A stretch of 64,000 nucleotides of DNA, from assembly GCA_019637615.1 (NCBI GenBank), contig JAHBVJ010000007.1:186001-250000 (forward strand). Direction: 5' to 3'. The notes under the pieces are model-generated. The model made no database searches. It was given only the letters and a program-made list of their open reading frames with translations, and was not told the DNA's origin. Positions 43,853 through 53,079 of this stretch are shown here, piece after piece (within the stretch, counting starts at the first letter, position 1; each line of letters starts with the position of its first letter). The DNA comes from Anaerolineae bacterium (GTDB lineage Bacteria > Chloroflexota > Anaerolineae > Aggregatilineales > UBA2796). The translations under genes and the position numbers were made by a program.

Positions 43853-45107
43853 TGGCTGCGATGGCTGGATACCCGTCGTTGCCCATCGATTACGGTGGAC
43901 AATGATCCCCAAGATGATCCCGCTGGCTGGTGCGGGCGGGATCATTGAGGAGGAAGTCCTTAGTGCTGAGTGCTTAGTCCTTAGTATAGGCAGCAGAGCA
44001 GCGCTTGGGACGAAGTGCCGCGTGCTAAGGAAAGGCGAGTCGGGGCTACCGTGTGCGCGAGGCGGGGATGGGTGTGCAGTTGGTGGAAGCATCGGCGGTT
44101 ACCTCGTAGAACTGGATGGGTCGAAGCCTTGTTAACCCTGTTAAACAGAGTTATTTCAGGTCGGATGATGTTTTGTGCATAATGGCCTGTCCTGAACCCG
44201 AAAATAACAGGGCTAGGAACAGGGCTAACAGGGAAAAACAGAGCGACGATGAAAGTCCTTAGTGCTGATAGATAACCGAAATTGATTAGTCATGAACGTC
44301 AAGCTCAAATGGACGCCACATGTGGCGTCCGTACGATAGGAATAGTCGTTGTCGGTATGCTATGAGTATCTGCCGTAACCTTCGTCGTGTAGTCATTCAA
44401 CCTCACCCCCCACTCCGCTCCGCAACGAGGGAAACCGAAGGTTCGCCTAATAAGTCGGTGCTATTGTCGGTTTTGATTAACGAATAGCGAGTAAGTACAC
44501 ACAAGTACTGAGGCGTGTTTGGTTAGATTTGCCTGTTTTGCCTGATAAACAGGCAATTTCAGGGAACAGGCAGTTTTACGCTTAGATGAGCCGTTATGAA
44601 CCTATTGGAACAGGCAAATAACAGGCAGGATCAGGCAAAAACAGGGCGACGAAAGCAGTCCTCAGTGCTGAGGAAATGTGAGAATGGTGTGGAGGTCATG
44701 CGAAGTCCCTTGTGATATTGATGAGCAATTGCGTAGAGTGAAAGTTGATGCCCTGACGGTTGCTAGTGAGACAAACCATAGAGCGCTAAGAGAAATGATT
44801 AGACGCAGATCGGGCGTGAGGAACCAAGATGGGAGTCACTCAGCCATAATAAGTAGTATAGCATGAATTGGATCGCTTGTCTAGGTATAGCACATAAGAT
44901 TAGTGTAAATATTTGATCGGAAGGTTCAGACAATCATGAAGGGCGCGAGGCTGGCGAACTTTTGTGTGTCTACGTTAGCAAGCACGTAGAAGAGCGAGCC
45001 GCAGCAGTGACATTTCTTCCGCGTGTCCAGCCACCTTCCGCTTCTCCTACTTTGGAACGAGATCGGAATGGCTTCGCTACGTAGAAGCGCGTTCACGCAC
45101 TATCGGG
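43853..45107. repeat. Noncoding stretch with right arm of the inverted repeat
   Basis: From 43897 to about 44655 this is the reverse complement of the left arm at 33213-33898, with moderate divergence and an extra insertion (about 44360-44500). The inner end carries the TGATCCCG-N14-CGGGATCA palindrome (43915-43944), and heptamer repeats lie at 43953-43989. CAGGCAAA/TTTGCCTG and CCCTGTT/AACAGGG words recur throughout. The bases from 44656 to 45107 hold no clear gene; a 62-residue open frame at 44678-44866 lacks coding signs. Confidence 0.7.
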
Positions 45108-45111
45108 CAAA

Positions 45112-45140
45112 TTGACAAGCAGTAGGGTCTGGTATATAAA
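45112..45140 (+). promoter_or_regulatory. Sigma-70-like promoter of the Ser/Thr kinase gene
   Basis: A perfect TTGACA (45112-45117) and TATAAA (45135-45140) are 17 bases apart. The expected start is near 45147, about 40 bases before the ATG at 45188. Confidence 0.78.
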
Positions 45141-45187
45141 CGGCGTGTAGTCAATCATCTCTCAAACGAAAGCACGACGAATGCCCT

Positions 45188-47554
45188 ATGTCCAACCTCG
45201 TCGGTAGAACGCTCGGCCCCTACAAGTTAGAAGCGCCCCTCGGCAAAGGCGGGATGGCGATGGTTTTCCGCGCCTTCCAAACCAGCGTCAAGCGCTATGT
45301 CGCCATCAAAGTCATGGCACCGGAAATCGCCAGCGAAGCCGGTTTTGTAGAGCGCTTCGGACGCGAAGCCGAAGTCATCGCCCAGCTAGAACATCCCCAC
45401 ATCCTGCCCGTCATCGATTATGGTGAAGCCGATGGACTGCATTACATCGTCATGCGCTTCATGGACGGCGGGTCGCTGGATGACCGCATCCGCGACAAAC
45501 AGCTCTCGTTTGAGGAAATCTCGCGCTATTTGACTCAGATTGCCTCCGCGCTGGACTATGCGCATCGGCGTGGCGTGATTCACCGCGATCTCAAGCCAAA
45601 CAATGTGCTGCTCGATAGTGAAGATAACGTCTACCTGACCGATTTTGGCATCGCCCGCTTGGCGGGTAGCGAACGCAAATTGACCGCGACGGGCAGTGTA
45701 ATGGGCACGCCCGCCTACATGGCTCCGGAACAGGCGATGGGGCGTCCAGTCGATGGGCGCTCGGACATCTACTCGCTCGGCATCATGCTGTACGAAATGG
45801 TCACGCGGCAGTTGCCGTTCAGCGCGGATACGCCCGCCGCGCTCATTTTCCAGCACGTCTACGAGCAGCCCAAGCCCGCCAGCACATTCCGCTCCGATCT
45901 GCCGCCAGCGGTGATGGCTGTCCTTGATAGGGCGATGGCGAAAAGCCCTGACGTGCGTTACCAGACGGGCAGTGACATGGCGCACGAATTTGCGGAAGCG
46001 GTCGGCTTGCGCAGTAACACGCCGCGCACCGCCTCGCAAGCATCTTCCGCGCAGTCGATGGATGAACGCACGATGGCAGTCCGTCAGACGCCCGCAGCTA
46101 ACGTGCCGCGTTTAACCGCCGCCAGTGGCAACGAACGCACCATCGTGGATAACGGCACGCTTGGACGCGCACCCGGTGGGAACATGACCTCGGCGGCGGG
46201 AGCGACGCAGTACAGCGAACCAACCACTGCCGCACCGCAGCAGAAGCGCTCTAATACAGGGATGATCATCGGGATCGTGGTGGTCTTGCTGCTGGCAGCG
46301 GCGGGCGGCGCGTTTGCCCTGATCACGAACACCAATAACACCAACGCGACGGCGACGGGCGTCGCGATTGCGGCGGGGCAAACATTGGATGCTAATACGG
46401 CAGCGACCAACACCGCTATCGCCAACGCAACGAATACACAGATGGCGATCATCATCTCCTCGTATACGCCGACATCGACCTTCACGCCAACCTTGACGGA
46501 AACGCCCACCGCGACGTTCACCTTCACGCCGAGCAATACGCCGACCTTCACGGATACGCCGGATGCGCCAGCAACCGCCCTCGCTTTCGCCGCTACGCAA
46601 ACGCAAGAGGCGTTGTTCGGGCAAGCGACCAGCGTTCGGGCTACGCTGGATACCTTCCAGACCAAAGAGGCGATAACTAATATCACTGCTACCGCGCAGG
46701 TCGAGGCGACGAGCGCCGCCCGCGCTACAGGGACATCGCGATCAGCCACCTTTGAAGCCGGACGCGTGGCGACGTTGAGCGCGCAAGGCACGGCGATAGT
46801 GCTGACGGCGATGGCTCCGACACCCATCCCGCCAACACCGATTCCGCCGACGTTTACACGTGTGCCGCCGACGCCCGTTCCCCCGACGCCAGCGCCGCCG
46901 ACTGCGGTAGCATCGGGCGATGTGCTGGATGGCTTGTTGACGGATGATGGCGCGACCATCATCAGCACGCTGCGCACGGCAGGCAGCCTGCCCCGACGCG
47001 CCCGTTTGCTCAAGGTCGGCATTCCCACGGCGCGCCAATCCAATACGTATTCGGGCAACTCCACCGAGAGCCGCGTTTTCTACAGCTTCCCGCTGGTGGC
47101 GACGCGCTTCTCCAATTTCGTGCTATCTACGACCATCAGCCTGAACACCAGTACGGACGGTGCGGCGCGGACATACTGCGGCATCTTCTATCACGGCGTC
47201 GCCACCGACGGCTCGACCCTACAAAGCTGGACGCCTAAAGACTTATCCGCCGTGGCATTTGACCGCGCGGGCGATTACGGTGTGTACGTCTCGCGCGACA
47301 GCACCATCGAAAGTAATCCCGTAGTGGAAGGCACGTCCGAAGCCATCGAAGGCGGCAAAAACGCAGAGAATCGGCTGACGGTCGTGCAGATCGATGGTCA
47401 ATTGACCGCCTACATCAACGGTGTCGAAGTCGTCAATACACGCAATGATGCGTTTACGAGCGGGCAGATCGGGTTCTTCTTCTTCAAAGGCGTCACAGGT
47501 GATACCGAAACGTGCTCATCGGCAAACGTCCAATTGTGGCGCGTGTTAGGGTAA
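45188..47554 (+). CDS. Receptor-like Ser/Thr protein kinase with extracytoplasmic T-rich stalk and C-terminal beta domain
   Basis: The 788-residue protein is a PknB-like Hanks kinase. The cytoplasmic domain (about 10-275) has GKGGMAMVF, the ATP-binding Lys K41 (VAIKV), the HRDLKPNN loop (D134), DFGIAR (D152) and GTPAYMAPEQ. A membrane helix is at about 358-379. Outside, a long Thr/Ala/Pro-rich stalk (about 385-575) is followed by a C-terminal globular domain (about 580-788) with a laminin-G/concanavalin-like strand pattern (LTVVQIDGQLTAYINGVEVVN) that may bind glycans. The protein would thus sense an external ligand. It has its own promoter and is followed by a DLH-like gene 13 bases downstream. 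Confidence 0.93.
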   Translation: MSNLVGRTLGPYKLEAPLGKGGMAMVFRAFQTSVKRYVAIKVMAPEIASEAGFVERFGREAEVIAQLEHPHILPVIDYGEADGLHYIVMRFMDGGSLDDRIRDKQLSFEEISRYLTQIASALDYAHRRGVIHRDLKPNNVLLDSEDNVYLTDFGIARLAGSERKLTATGSVMGTPAYMAPEQAMGRPVDGRSDIYSLGIMLYEMVTRQLPFSADTPAALIFQHVYEQPKPASTFRSDLPPAVMAVLDRAMAKSPDVRYQTGSDMAHEFAEAVGLRSNTPRTASQASSAQSMDERTMAVRQTPAANVPRLTAASGNERTIVDNGTLGRAPGGNMTSAAGATQYSEPTTAAPQQKRSNTGMIIGIVVVLLLAAAGGAFALITNTNNTNATATGVAIAAGQTLDANTAATNTAIANATNTQMAIIISSYTPTSTFTPTLTETPTATFTFTPSNTPTFTDTPDAPATALAFAATQTQEALFGQATSVRATLDTFQTKEAITNITATAQVEATSAARATGTSRSATFEAGRVATLSAQGTAIVLTAMAPTPIPPTPIPPTFTRVPPTPVPPTPAPPTAVASGDVLDGLLTDDGATIISTLRTAGSLPRRARLLKVGIPTARQSNTYSGNSTESRVFYSFPLVATRFSNFVLSTTISLNTSTDGAARTYCGIFYHGVATDGSTLQSWTPKDLSAVAFDRAGDYGVYVSRDSTIESNPVVEGTSEAIEGGKNAENRLTVVQIDGQLTAYINGVEVVNTRNDAFTSGQIGFFFFKGVTGDTETCSSANVQLWRVLG

Positions 47555-47567
47555 ACGGAGTCGAACC

Positions 47568-48302
47568 ATGCACGAGACGCGGCACGTTCAGCACCCGATC
47601 ACCAGCGGTTATATTTCCATCATCGCTGATGATCATCAACTGCCCGCCTTCTGGGCACATCCCCAAGTGCGCGATGAGTTCCCCGCGCTCGTGTTGATCC
47701 ATGAATCGTGGGGGCTGACGCCGCATATCCGCGCCTGTGTGCGCCGCCTTGCCGAAACAGGCTTCTATGTGATCGCGCCGGATTTGTACGACGGACAGAT
47801 CGCGACGACGGCGGAAGAAGCGGCGGCGTTGGCGGCACAGCTTGGCGAGGCGGGTGTCCCACGCATCGGCGCAGCGCTCGGCGTGCTAGAGCACCACATC
47901 CACAGCAACGGTAAAGTCGGCGTGGTCGGCTGGCAGATGGGCGGCGAGATCGCCTTCCACATGACCATTTATCGACCCGATATTCGCGCCGCCGTGATCT
48001 TCTATGCCCGCCCTGACCAATATCTGACCATGATGCGCGCCGAAGAAACGCCAATGTTGTGCCTGTATGGGGATTCCGACCCTGACATTCCAATGGAACG
48101 GCTGGAGCAGATGCGCTCGATGCTGGCGGCCTCACCGGGTAAAGGGGAAGTTGTGATATACCCGCAGACTTCGACGGGCTTTTTCAACGAGACCCTGCCC
48201 GCTTATAATGCCGAGCGTGCCACTGACGCGTGGAATCGGATGCTCGAATTTCTGATCAAGTACCTCGAACCGCCCCGCCGCACCAAGCTCGACGCGATGT
48301 GA
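47568..48302 (+). CDS. Dienelactone hydrolase-family protein lacking the catalytic Cys and His (probable pseudoenzyme)
   Basis: The 244-residue protein has the dienelactone hydrolase fold: ALVLIHESWGLTPHIR (oxyanion region), YVIAPDLYDGQ, and GVLEHHIHSNGKVGVVGW. The nucleophile elbow G-x-C-x-G-G reads GWQMGG, with Gln123 where Cys is expected. The acid Asp171 is kept (GDSDPDIP). The His position, normally HGF, is TGF (Thr203). Two of the three triad residues are thus missing, so a normal hydrolase reaction is unlikely. It may bind a ligand or protein instead. It lies between the kinase gene (13 bases) and lipB (1 base), implying co-transcription. Confidence 0.85.
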   Translation: MHETRHVQHPITSGYISIIADDHQLPAFWAHPQVRDEFPALVLIHESWGLTPHIRACVRRLAETGFYVIAPDLYDGQIATTAEEAAALAAQLGEAGVPRIGAALGVLEHHIHSNGKVGVVGWQMGGEIAFHMTIYRPDIRAAVIFYARPDQYLTMMRAEETPMLCLYGDSDPDIPMERLEQMRSMLAASPGKGEVVIYPQTSTGFFNETLPAYNAERATDAWNRMLEFLIKYLEPPRRTKLDAM

Positions 48303-48303
48303 G

Positions 48304-48984
48304 ATGGCTGTGCTGCGTGTCCTCGATCTCGGCCCGATGCCCTATCTTGAGGCGTGGGCGCTGCAAAAACAACTCGCACAAGAACGCGGCGCTGATGGTA
48401 TCCCCGATACGCTGCTGCTGCTGGAACATCCTCACACGTACACATTAGGCAGTGCCGGACATGATGAGTACATCTTGCTGTCGCCCGACGAACTCGCCGT
48501 CCGTCACATCGACGTGCTTCGCGTGGATCGCGGCGGTGACGTGACATATCACGGGCCGGGGCAGTTGGTGGGCTACCCGATCCTCAAGCTGCCGCCCGCG
48601 CTGGATAATCTGCACGCCGATGTGATCGACTACATCCGCCGCTTGGAGCAGAGCATCATCGCCGCGCTGGCGGAGTATGGCATTGCGGGCTGGCCTTACG
48701 CGGGCTTGACGGGCGTGTGGGTCGGTGACCATGCCGCGCCCGCCAAAATCTGCGCGATTGGCGTCAAGATCACGACGAGACGCGTCACCTTGCACGGCTT
48801 CGCGCTCAACGTCAATACCGATCTATCCTACTTCGCGGGCATCGTCCCCTGCGGCATCCACGACAAAGCCGTTACCAGTATGCAGCAGGTGCTCCGCGCA
48901 CCCGTCGATATGACAAGTGTCACAGCGGCAGTGACTCGCGCCCTCGCCGCTGAATTCGGGTTCGATGCCATCACCCATGACTGA
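48304..48984 (+). CDS. lipB: Octanoyl-[acyl-carrier-protein]:protein N-octanoyltransferase
   Basis: LipB moves octanoyl groups from ACP to lipoyl domains of 2-oxoacid dehydrogenases and the glycine cleavage H protein. The 226-residue protein has the LipB hallmarks: RGGDVTYHGPGQLVGYPI, AKICAIGVKITTRRVTLHGFALNV (with the catalytic Lys in 'KICAIG') and PCGIHDKAVTSM (with the acyl-carrying Cys). The ATG begins one base after the stop of the DLH-like gene. It has a short N-terminal extension only. LipA is not visible in the window. Confidence 0.96.
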   Translation: MAVLRVLDLGPMPYLEAWALQKQLAQERGADGIPDTLLLLEHPHTYTLGSAGHDEYILLSPDELAVRHIDVLRVDRGGDVTYHGPGQLVGYPILKLPPALDNLHADVIDYIRRLEQSIIAALAEYGIAGWPYAGLTGVWVGDHAAPAKICAIGVKITTRRVTLHGFALNVNTDLSYFAGIVPCGIHDKAVTSMQQVLRAPVDMTSVTAAVTRALAAEFGFDAITHD

Positions 48985-48992
48985 CACTCACA

Positions 48993-50663
48993 TTACGGTC
49001 TGCGTCCAAAACGGCTGCTACGTCCGATCTGCGTGACGATGCTCGACACAGTGAAGTCCGTGAACTGAGTGCCGGATGTATACGTGCCAGCCCCGTAAAG
49101 CCCATCCGTGACAGTGCCATCCGAACTGCCGCCGAAGTAGATCGAGTAAGTCGCACCTTCAATCAGTTCTGGCGAAGAAAATGCGATTGATTGGTAGCTC
49201 TTGGCTGGCGCAAAGGTCAACAGGTCATTACCGTTGCTATCCTGAATATGTATCAGTGTGTCTGCTGGTTGCGCAGTATCGAGATTGAGGAGCAGCGAAT
49301 GTTGGCTTGATCCCTGATCGGGGGCTTGTGCCATGCCTGAGCTGCCTGCCGCCACGAGGAAGCCGCCCGTGATGTGGAAAGTGCCGTCATAATCCAGCGC
49401 GCCATTCATGTTCATCGTTGGCCCGTGTACGATGACCACGCCGCCGGTCATCTCAATCGATCCGTTGGCGTCCAGCCCGTCACCATCCGCGTTCACCACG
49501 ATATATCCGCCGTGAATGTACAGGTAGTAGTTCGCCGCGCTCGCGAAACCGCCCGTAGCATTGCCGCCCGCCACGTTGATGCCGTCATCGCTCGATACGA
49601 GGCGGATATTCCCACCGTTGATGGTGATCACTTCGCTCTCGATTCCTTCGTATGACTTGGTGATGTTGATGTCGCCACCGTTGATCGTGACCGACGCGTC
49701 GGCATGGATCGCGTCATCGCCCGTCGCCAGTGTGAACGTCCCACCATTGACGGTGAGCGCGGTATTGGCGTGCAGGGCGTCGTCCGCCGAGTTGATGGCG
49801 AACGTCCCGCCATTGATAGTCAGGCTGGCTCCAGCTTTGAGACCTTTCGCGGAGAGATCGTCGCTGATATTCGCGCTGCTGCCACCCGCCGTCGTCAGGT
49901 CAAACAGCCCACCATCGATGATTGCCGCCGTTTCGGCCTGAAGCGCGTCCCCGCCCGCGTTGATCTTGATCTCGCTGTTCGCGATGGAGATCGTACCGAG
50001 CGCGGGGTCTTCCTCGTTATCGGCTTTCAAGCCATCACCCTGCGTGGTCAAGGTGAGATGCGCGTTGGTTACGACGAGCGAGTCTTTGCCGCGAATGCCA
50101 TCATCGGCTGCGTTCACCATGATGGTCGCATCCGTGATGGTCAGACTGTCCTTGCTCGTGATTCCGTCGTTGAAATTCGCTTCCACGGTCAAACTACCGC
50201 TGCCGTTGATCGTCAGATCGTCATCGCTGAACACTGCGGCGTTCGGCTCGTTATCGTCAGGGTTGGCGTAGACATACGTCGCGGCATCGGACACGAAGTT
50301 TTGGCTGCCATCCGCCAGCACAATCACGGCGGATTCAGCATGTTTGATGTAAATTGGCGCGCTCGTCGTATTGCGCATTTCGACACCGTTCAAAATGAGC
50401 GTAACGGTGGCACCTTTCGCATCGACCATGACCTGTCCATCGGTCAGGTTCCCGCTCAAGCGATACGTGCCCGCCGCCGTGATGGTCACATTGCTGCCGT
50501 CCACCGTGGCTCCGCTGCCCTCCACGCTAATCGTGTCGTTGTTCAACGTGATGATGGTCGCCGTTGGGTCTTCATCTCCGTTGCCTTGTGCATTTGCGAT
50601 AGATACGCTCATCATCGTCAGCATGAGCGCGAAAAATACATGTGCCAATCGATTGATCTTCAT
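48993..50663 (-). CDS. Secreted carbohydrate-binding beta-helix protein (Cthe_2159-like, PF14262)
   Basis: The start at 50663, with GGAG 8 bases upstream, gives 556 residues beginning with a signal peptide (MKINRLAHVFFALMLTMMSV, cleavage near ANAQ). The repeated strand pattern with Asn/Asp/Gly turns (SLTITDATIMVNAADDGIRGKDSLVV, GSIEMTGGVVIVHG-like units) is that of a right-handed parallel beta-helix, and GDGLKADNEED and GDALQAET match the Cthe_2159 family of carbohydrate-binding proteins. It would bind acidic polysaccharides with calcium. No catalytic motif is obvious. It converges with lipB (8-base gap) and is divergent from doxX. Confidence 0.87.
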   Translation of the reverse strand: MKINRLAHVFFALMLTMMSVSIANAQGNGDEDPTATIITLNNDTISVEGSGATVDGSNVTITAAGTYRLSGNLTDGQVMVDAKGATVTLILNGVEMRNTTSAPIYIKHAESAVIVLADGSQNFVSDAATYVYANPDDNEPNAAVFSDDDLTINGSGSLTVEANFNDGITSKDSLTITDATIMVNAADDGIRGKDSLVVTNAHLTLTTQGDGLKADNEEDPALGTISIANSEIKINAGGDALQAETAAIIDGGLFDLTTAGGSSANISDDLSAKGLKAGASLTINGGTFAINSADDALHANTALTVNGGTFTLATGDDAIHADASVTINGGDINITKSYEGIESEVITINGGNIRLVSSDDGINVAGGNATGGFASAANYYLYIHGGYIVVNADGDGLDANGSIEMTGGVVIVHGPTMNMNGALDYDGTFHITGGFLVAAGSSGMAQAPDQGSSQHSLLLNLDTAQPADTLIHIQDSNGNDLLTFAPAKSYQSIAFSSPELIEGATYSIYFGGSSDGTVTDGLYGAGTYTSGTQFTDFTVSSIVTQIGRSSRFGRRP

Positions 50664-51097
50664 CTGGTCTACTCCAATGTAGATGGCGGGGACTAAAACC
50701 AGCCCGCTATAGGTGTGACATTCGTTCTTGAGCAATACCGGCTGCTTTTCCGCTGCACCACCCGGTGCAAGATGAGGCAACTTGTAGCATTCCTTGATTA
50801 GACAATACAGCGAAAATGTTCAGAAGCTGTTGAGAATTTGAGGATTTTCGGGCTATTGACGCGTAAATTCCACATTCCAAGTTTCCCTATCGAATCTGTC
50901 ATATTACATCATGAAAAATGTCATATAAACCAGATAATAATCTGTCATATCTTCTTTGTGACCTTCACCTGACGATATATGATGATATGCACTTCAGGAC
51001 GTCCCCCTCAAAATGCTATTCTTTAAGCATAAATCACTTGCTGAACAAATTAAACAAAAATCTGGGAGACAGCAAGCGCAAGAGGAGACACAATATC
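50664..51097. promoter_or_regulatory. Divergent spacer with three TGTCATAT repeats
   Basis: TGTCATAT occurs three times in direct orientation at 50897, 50919 and 50943, spaced 22 and 24 bases apart, roughly two helical turns. They lie 150-200 bases before the DoxX ATG and may be a regulator-binding array. I see GAGGAG before the ATG at 51098. No clear -35/-10 pair was found; the rest is AT-rich. Confidence 0.45.
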
Positions 51098-51706
51098 ATG
51101 GCAAACAATCGCGTATCCACAAAGTCCGGCACCGTCATCGAGAATCCGCCACTGGCGCGTCTGTTATTCGATGACACGCGCCTCGCCGTCGTCTGGCTGG
51201 TCGTCCGTGTTCTGGTCGGTTGGGAGTGGCTGCAAGCGGGTTGGCACAAACTCTCTGATCCGGGTTGGGTTTCGACGGGTGAAGCGCTCAAGGGGTTCTG
51301 GACGCGTATCGCCGCCGTACCGGAAACTGGCACACCAGCGATCAAGTACGATTGGTATCGCAGCTTCATTCAGGGCATGTTGGACAGTGGTGCTTACACT
51401 TGGTTCGCCAAGGTGATCGCCTTCGGTGAAACCGCTATCGGTGTCGCGCTCATCCTTGGTGCCTTCGTCGGTGTCGCGGCTTTCTTCGCCGGCTTCATGA
51501 ACTGGAACTTCCTGATGGCGGGTTCCACCAGCTCCAATCCTATTCTCTTCGTCGGCGCACTGGCACTGGTACTCGCATGGAAGATCGCTGGTTACTATGG
51601 TGCGGATCGCTACCTGCTGCGTCTGCTCGGCACGCCATGGCAGACGACACAACAAGCCAAGGCTACGGAAGCCAAAGAAGACATCGGCTTGGTAACCAAC
51701 CGATAA
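51098..51706 (+). CDS. DoxX-family membrane protein (DoxD-like)
   Basis: Starting at the ATG at 51098 (AGAGGAG upstream), the protein has 202 residues. The frame extends upstream but that part is AT-rich noncoding sequence. Four membrane helices are apparent, with the DoxX/DoxD-type signatures VVWLVVRVLVGWEWLQAGWHKL, WFAKVIAFGETAIGVALILG, AAFFAGFMNWNFLMAGS, and a last helix LVLAWKIAGYYG. DoxX proteins are often linked to thiosulfate:quinone or other redox chemistry, or to detoxification. The substrate here is unknown. It ends at a strong terminator. Confidence 0.88.
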   Translation: MANNRVSTKSGTVIENPPLARLLFDDTRLAVVWLVVRVLVGWEWLQAGWHKLSDPGWVSTGEALKGFWTRIAAVPETGTPAIKYDWYRSFIQGMLDSGAYTWFAKVIAFGETAIGVALILGAFVGVAAFFAGFMNWNFLMAGSTSSNPILFVGALALVLAWKIAGYYGADRYLLRLLGTPWQTTQQAKATEAKEDIGLVTNR

Positions 51707-51768
51707 CAGTAACGAACTAAGCTGAAATAATCCGGTTACACCTGAACCTAGACATACATCCACAACAG

Positions 51769-51812
51769 AACGAACAGCGGGAAGAGTGAGAGCTTTTCCC
51801 GCTGTTCGTTTA
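51769..51812. terminator. Intrinsic terminator after the DoxX gene
   Basis: A long stem (ACGAACAGCGGGAA / TTCCCGCTGTTCGT) with a loop of about 12 bases is followed by TTAT. It separates doxX from the convergent sensor-kinase operon. Confidence 0.82.
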
Positions 51813-51936
51813 TGTGGACGGCATCGGACGTAAAACCTGAAACGATGCTCATGTTATTTTTGAGTGGTTAAATAATCTGTCAGCGGCTGACTAATTTGAC
51901 GTGCTATCGCGTCATCCAGTTCTACGCGCATACCCC

Positions 51937-53064
51937 CTAATGACTTACACTCCGCCGCAGGGGAAACATCGCGGTTGCCACGGTGCCTTCTCCGATCTGA
52001 CTTTCAAGCTGTACCATCCCGCCGTGCAGTTCGGCAGCCTGCTTGACAATCGCTAACCCCAAGCCCGTCCCCGGCAAGCCTTTGACGTTCGACCCACGCT
52101 GAAACGCTTGGAATAAACGGTTCTGGTCGGCGGGCAGGATGCCGATGCCCTGATCTTGCACACGGATCACGCAGCGAGCGTCGGAGATATTCAGGGTAAT
52201 ACGTACCTCGCCACCCTGTGGTGAATACTTGATCGCGTTCGAGATGAAGTTGGTCGCAATCGAGCGCAGCAGCATCGGGTCTGCCATGATCACATCGGGC
52301 ACATGGTTGTCATAGTGCAGCGTGTGCGTATCGCCATGGATCGCTTGGAACTCATCCACGATCGTTTGTATGAAGTCGCCCACCTTCAGCGGCTCCGGCT
52401 TGAAATCCATGTGCCCGGTTTCCATCTGGCTGACTAGCAACATGTCATCAAGCATTTGCACCAACTGGCGGATCGACGCTTCGATACGGCTGAATTGCGC
52501 TTGGCGGCGGGCCTCATCCAGTCGGTCGCTGTAATTGCGCAGTAAGCTGCTAGACGACATGATCGTGGCGAGTGGGTTACGGAAATCGTGCGAGAACATG
52601 GCGACCAGCTTGGCCTTCATAAAGCGCTGTTCGCGTTCTTGCTCAAACGCCTGCTGCCATTCTTCGACTTCCTTGATACGTTCTTGCTCTTGTACCGCCT
52701 TCTTTTCCAACCGCACACGGATTGCCTCAAACAGCTCCACGCGCGAAAAAGGCTTTGTGATGTAGTCGTCAGCACCCATCGCCATCCCGTGGCGAACATC
52801 CTCGTGCGAGGCGCGTGCCGTCACAAAAATGAACGGGATATTGGCTGTGGCTGGCTTGGAGCGCAATTCCAACAAAACGCCGTGCCCATCTAATTTGGGC
52901 ATCGTGATGTCACTCACGATCAAATCGGGCATATACCGAACAGCCGCCTCGACGCCGTTAAGTCCGTTATCTGCTCCTTCCGCTTCGTACCCTTCTAGAT
53001 TCAACCAGTCAATGACTTCCTCACGCAGAATGTCTTCGTCTTCGATCACGAGGATTTTCGTCAT
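51937..53064 (-). CDS. Response regulator-histidine kinase hybrid (REC-HisKA-HATPase)
   Basis: The 375-residue protein begins with a receiver domain (about 1-122; acceptor D52 in DLIVSDITMPK, D9 and the ITKPF Lys also present), a coiled linker (about 123-150), then HisKA (phospho-acceptor H159 in MFSHDFRNP) and a HATPase_c domain (N-box NFISNAIKYSP, G-box GTGLGLAIVK). It has no membrane segment and no DNA-binding output. REC-first kinases usually take phosphate from another kinase and signal by their own kinase activity. Its gene starts 15 bases after the giant kinase gene's stop codon, so they are co-transcribed, and phosphorelay between them is likely. Confidence 0.93.
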   Translation of the reverse strand: MTKILVIEDEDILREEVIDWLNLEGYEAEGADNGLNGVEAAVRYMPDLIVSDITMPKLDGHGVLLELRSKPATANIPFIFVTARASHEDVRHGMAMGADDYITKPFSRVELFEAIRVRLEKKAVQEQERIKEVEEWQQAFEQEREQRFMKAKLVAMFSHDFRNPLATIMSSSSLLRNYSDRLDEARRQAQFSRIEASIRQLVQMLDDMLLVSQMETGHMDFKPEPLKVGDFIQTIVDEFQAIHGDTHTLHYDNHVPDVIMADPMLLRSIATNFISNAIKYSPQGGEVRITLNISDARCVIRVQDQGIGILPADQNRLFQAFQRGSNVKGLPGTGLGLAIVKQAAELHGGMVQLESQIGEGTVATAMFPLRRSVSH

Positions 53065-53079
53065 GGCTCGATATGCTCC

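Noticed and set aside
42662..44092. A 476-codon minus-strand open frame across the ABC ATPase gene and right repeat arm
   Set aside because: It is antisense to the ATPase gene and has no protein signature; the resemblance of its first residues to the frame at 33.7 kb is due to the inverted repeat DNA.
44678..44866. A 62-codon open frame from GTG in the spacer before the kinase gene
   Set aside because: It has no ribosome-binding site, no similarity I recognise, and lies in AT-rich noncoding sequence next to the repeat arm.
50918..51097. A 60-codon N-terminal extension of the DoxX frame
   Set aside because: The extension is AT-rich, contains the TGTCATAT repeats, and a strong GAGGAG site supports the internal ATG at 51098.
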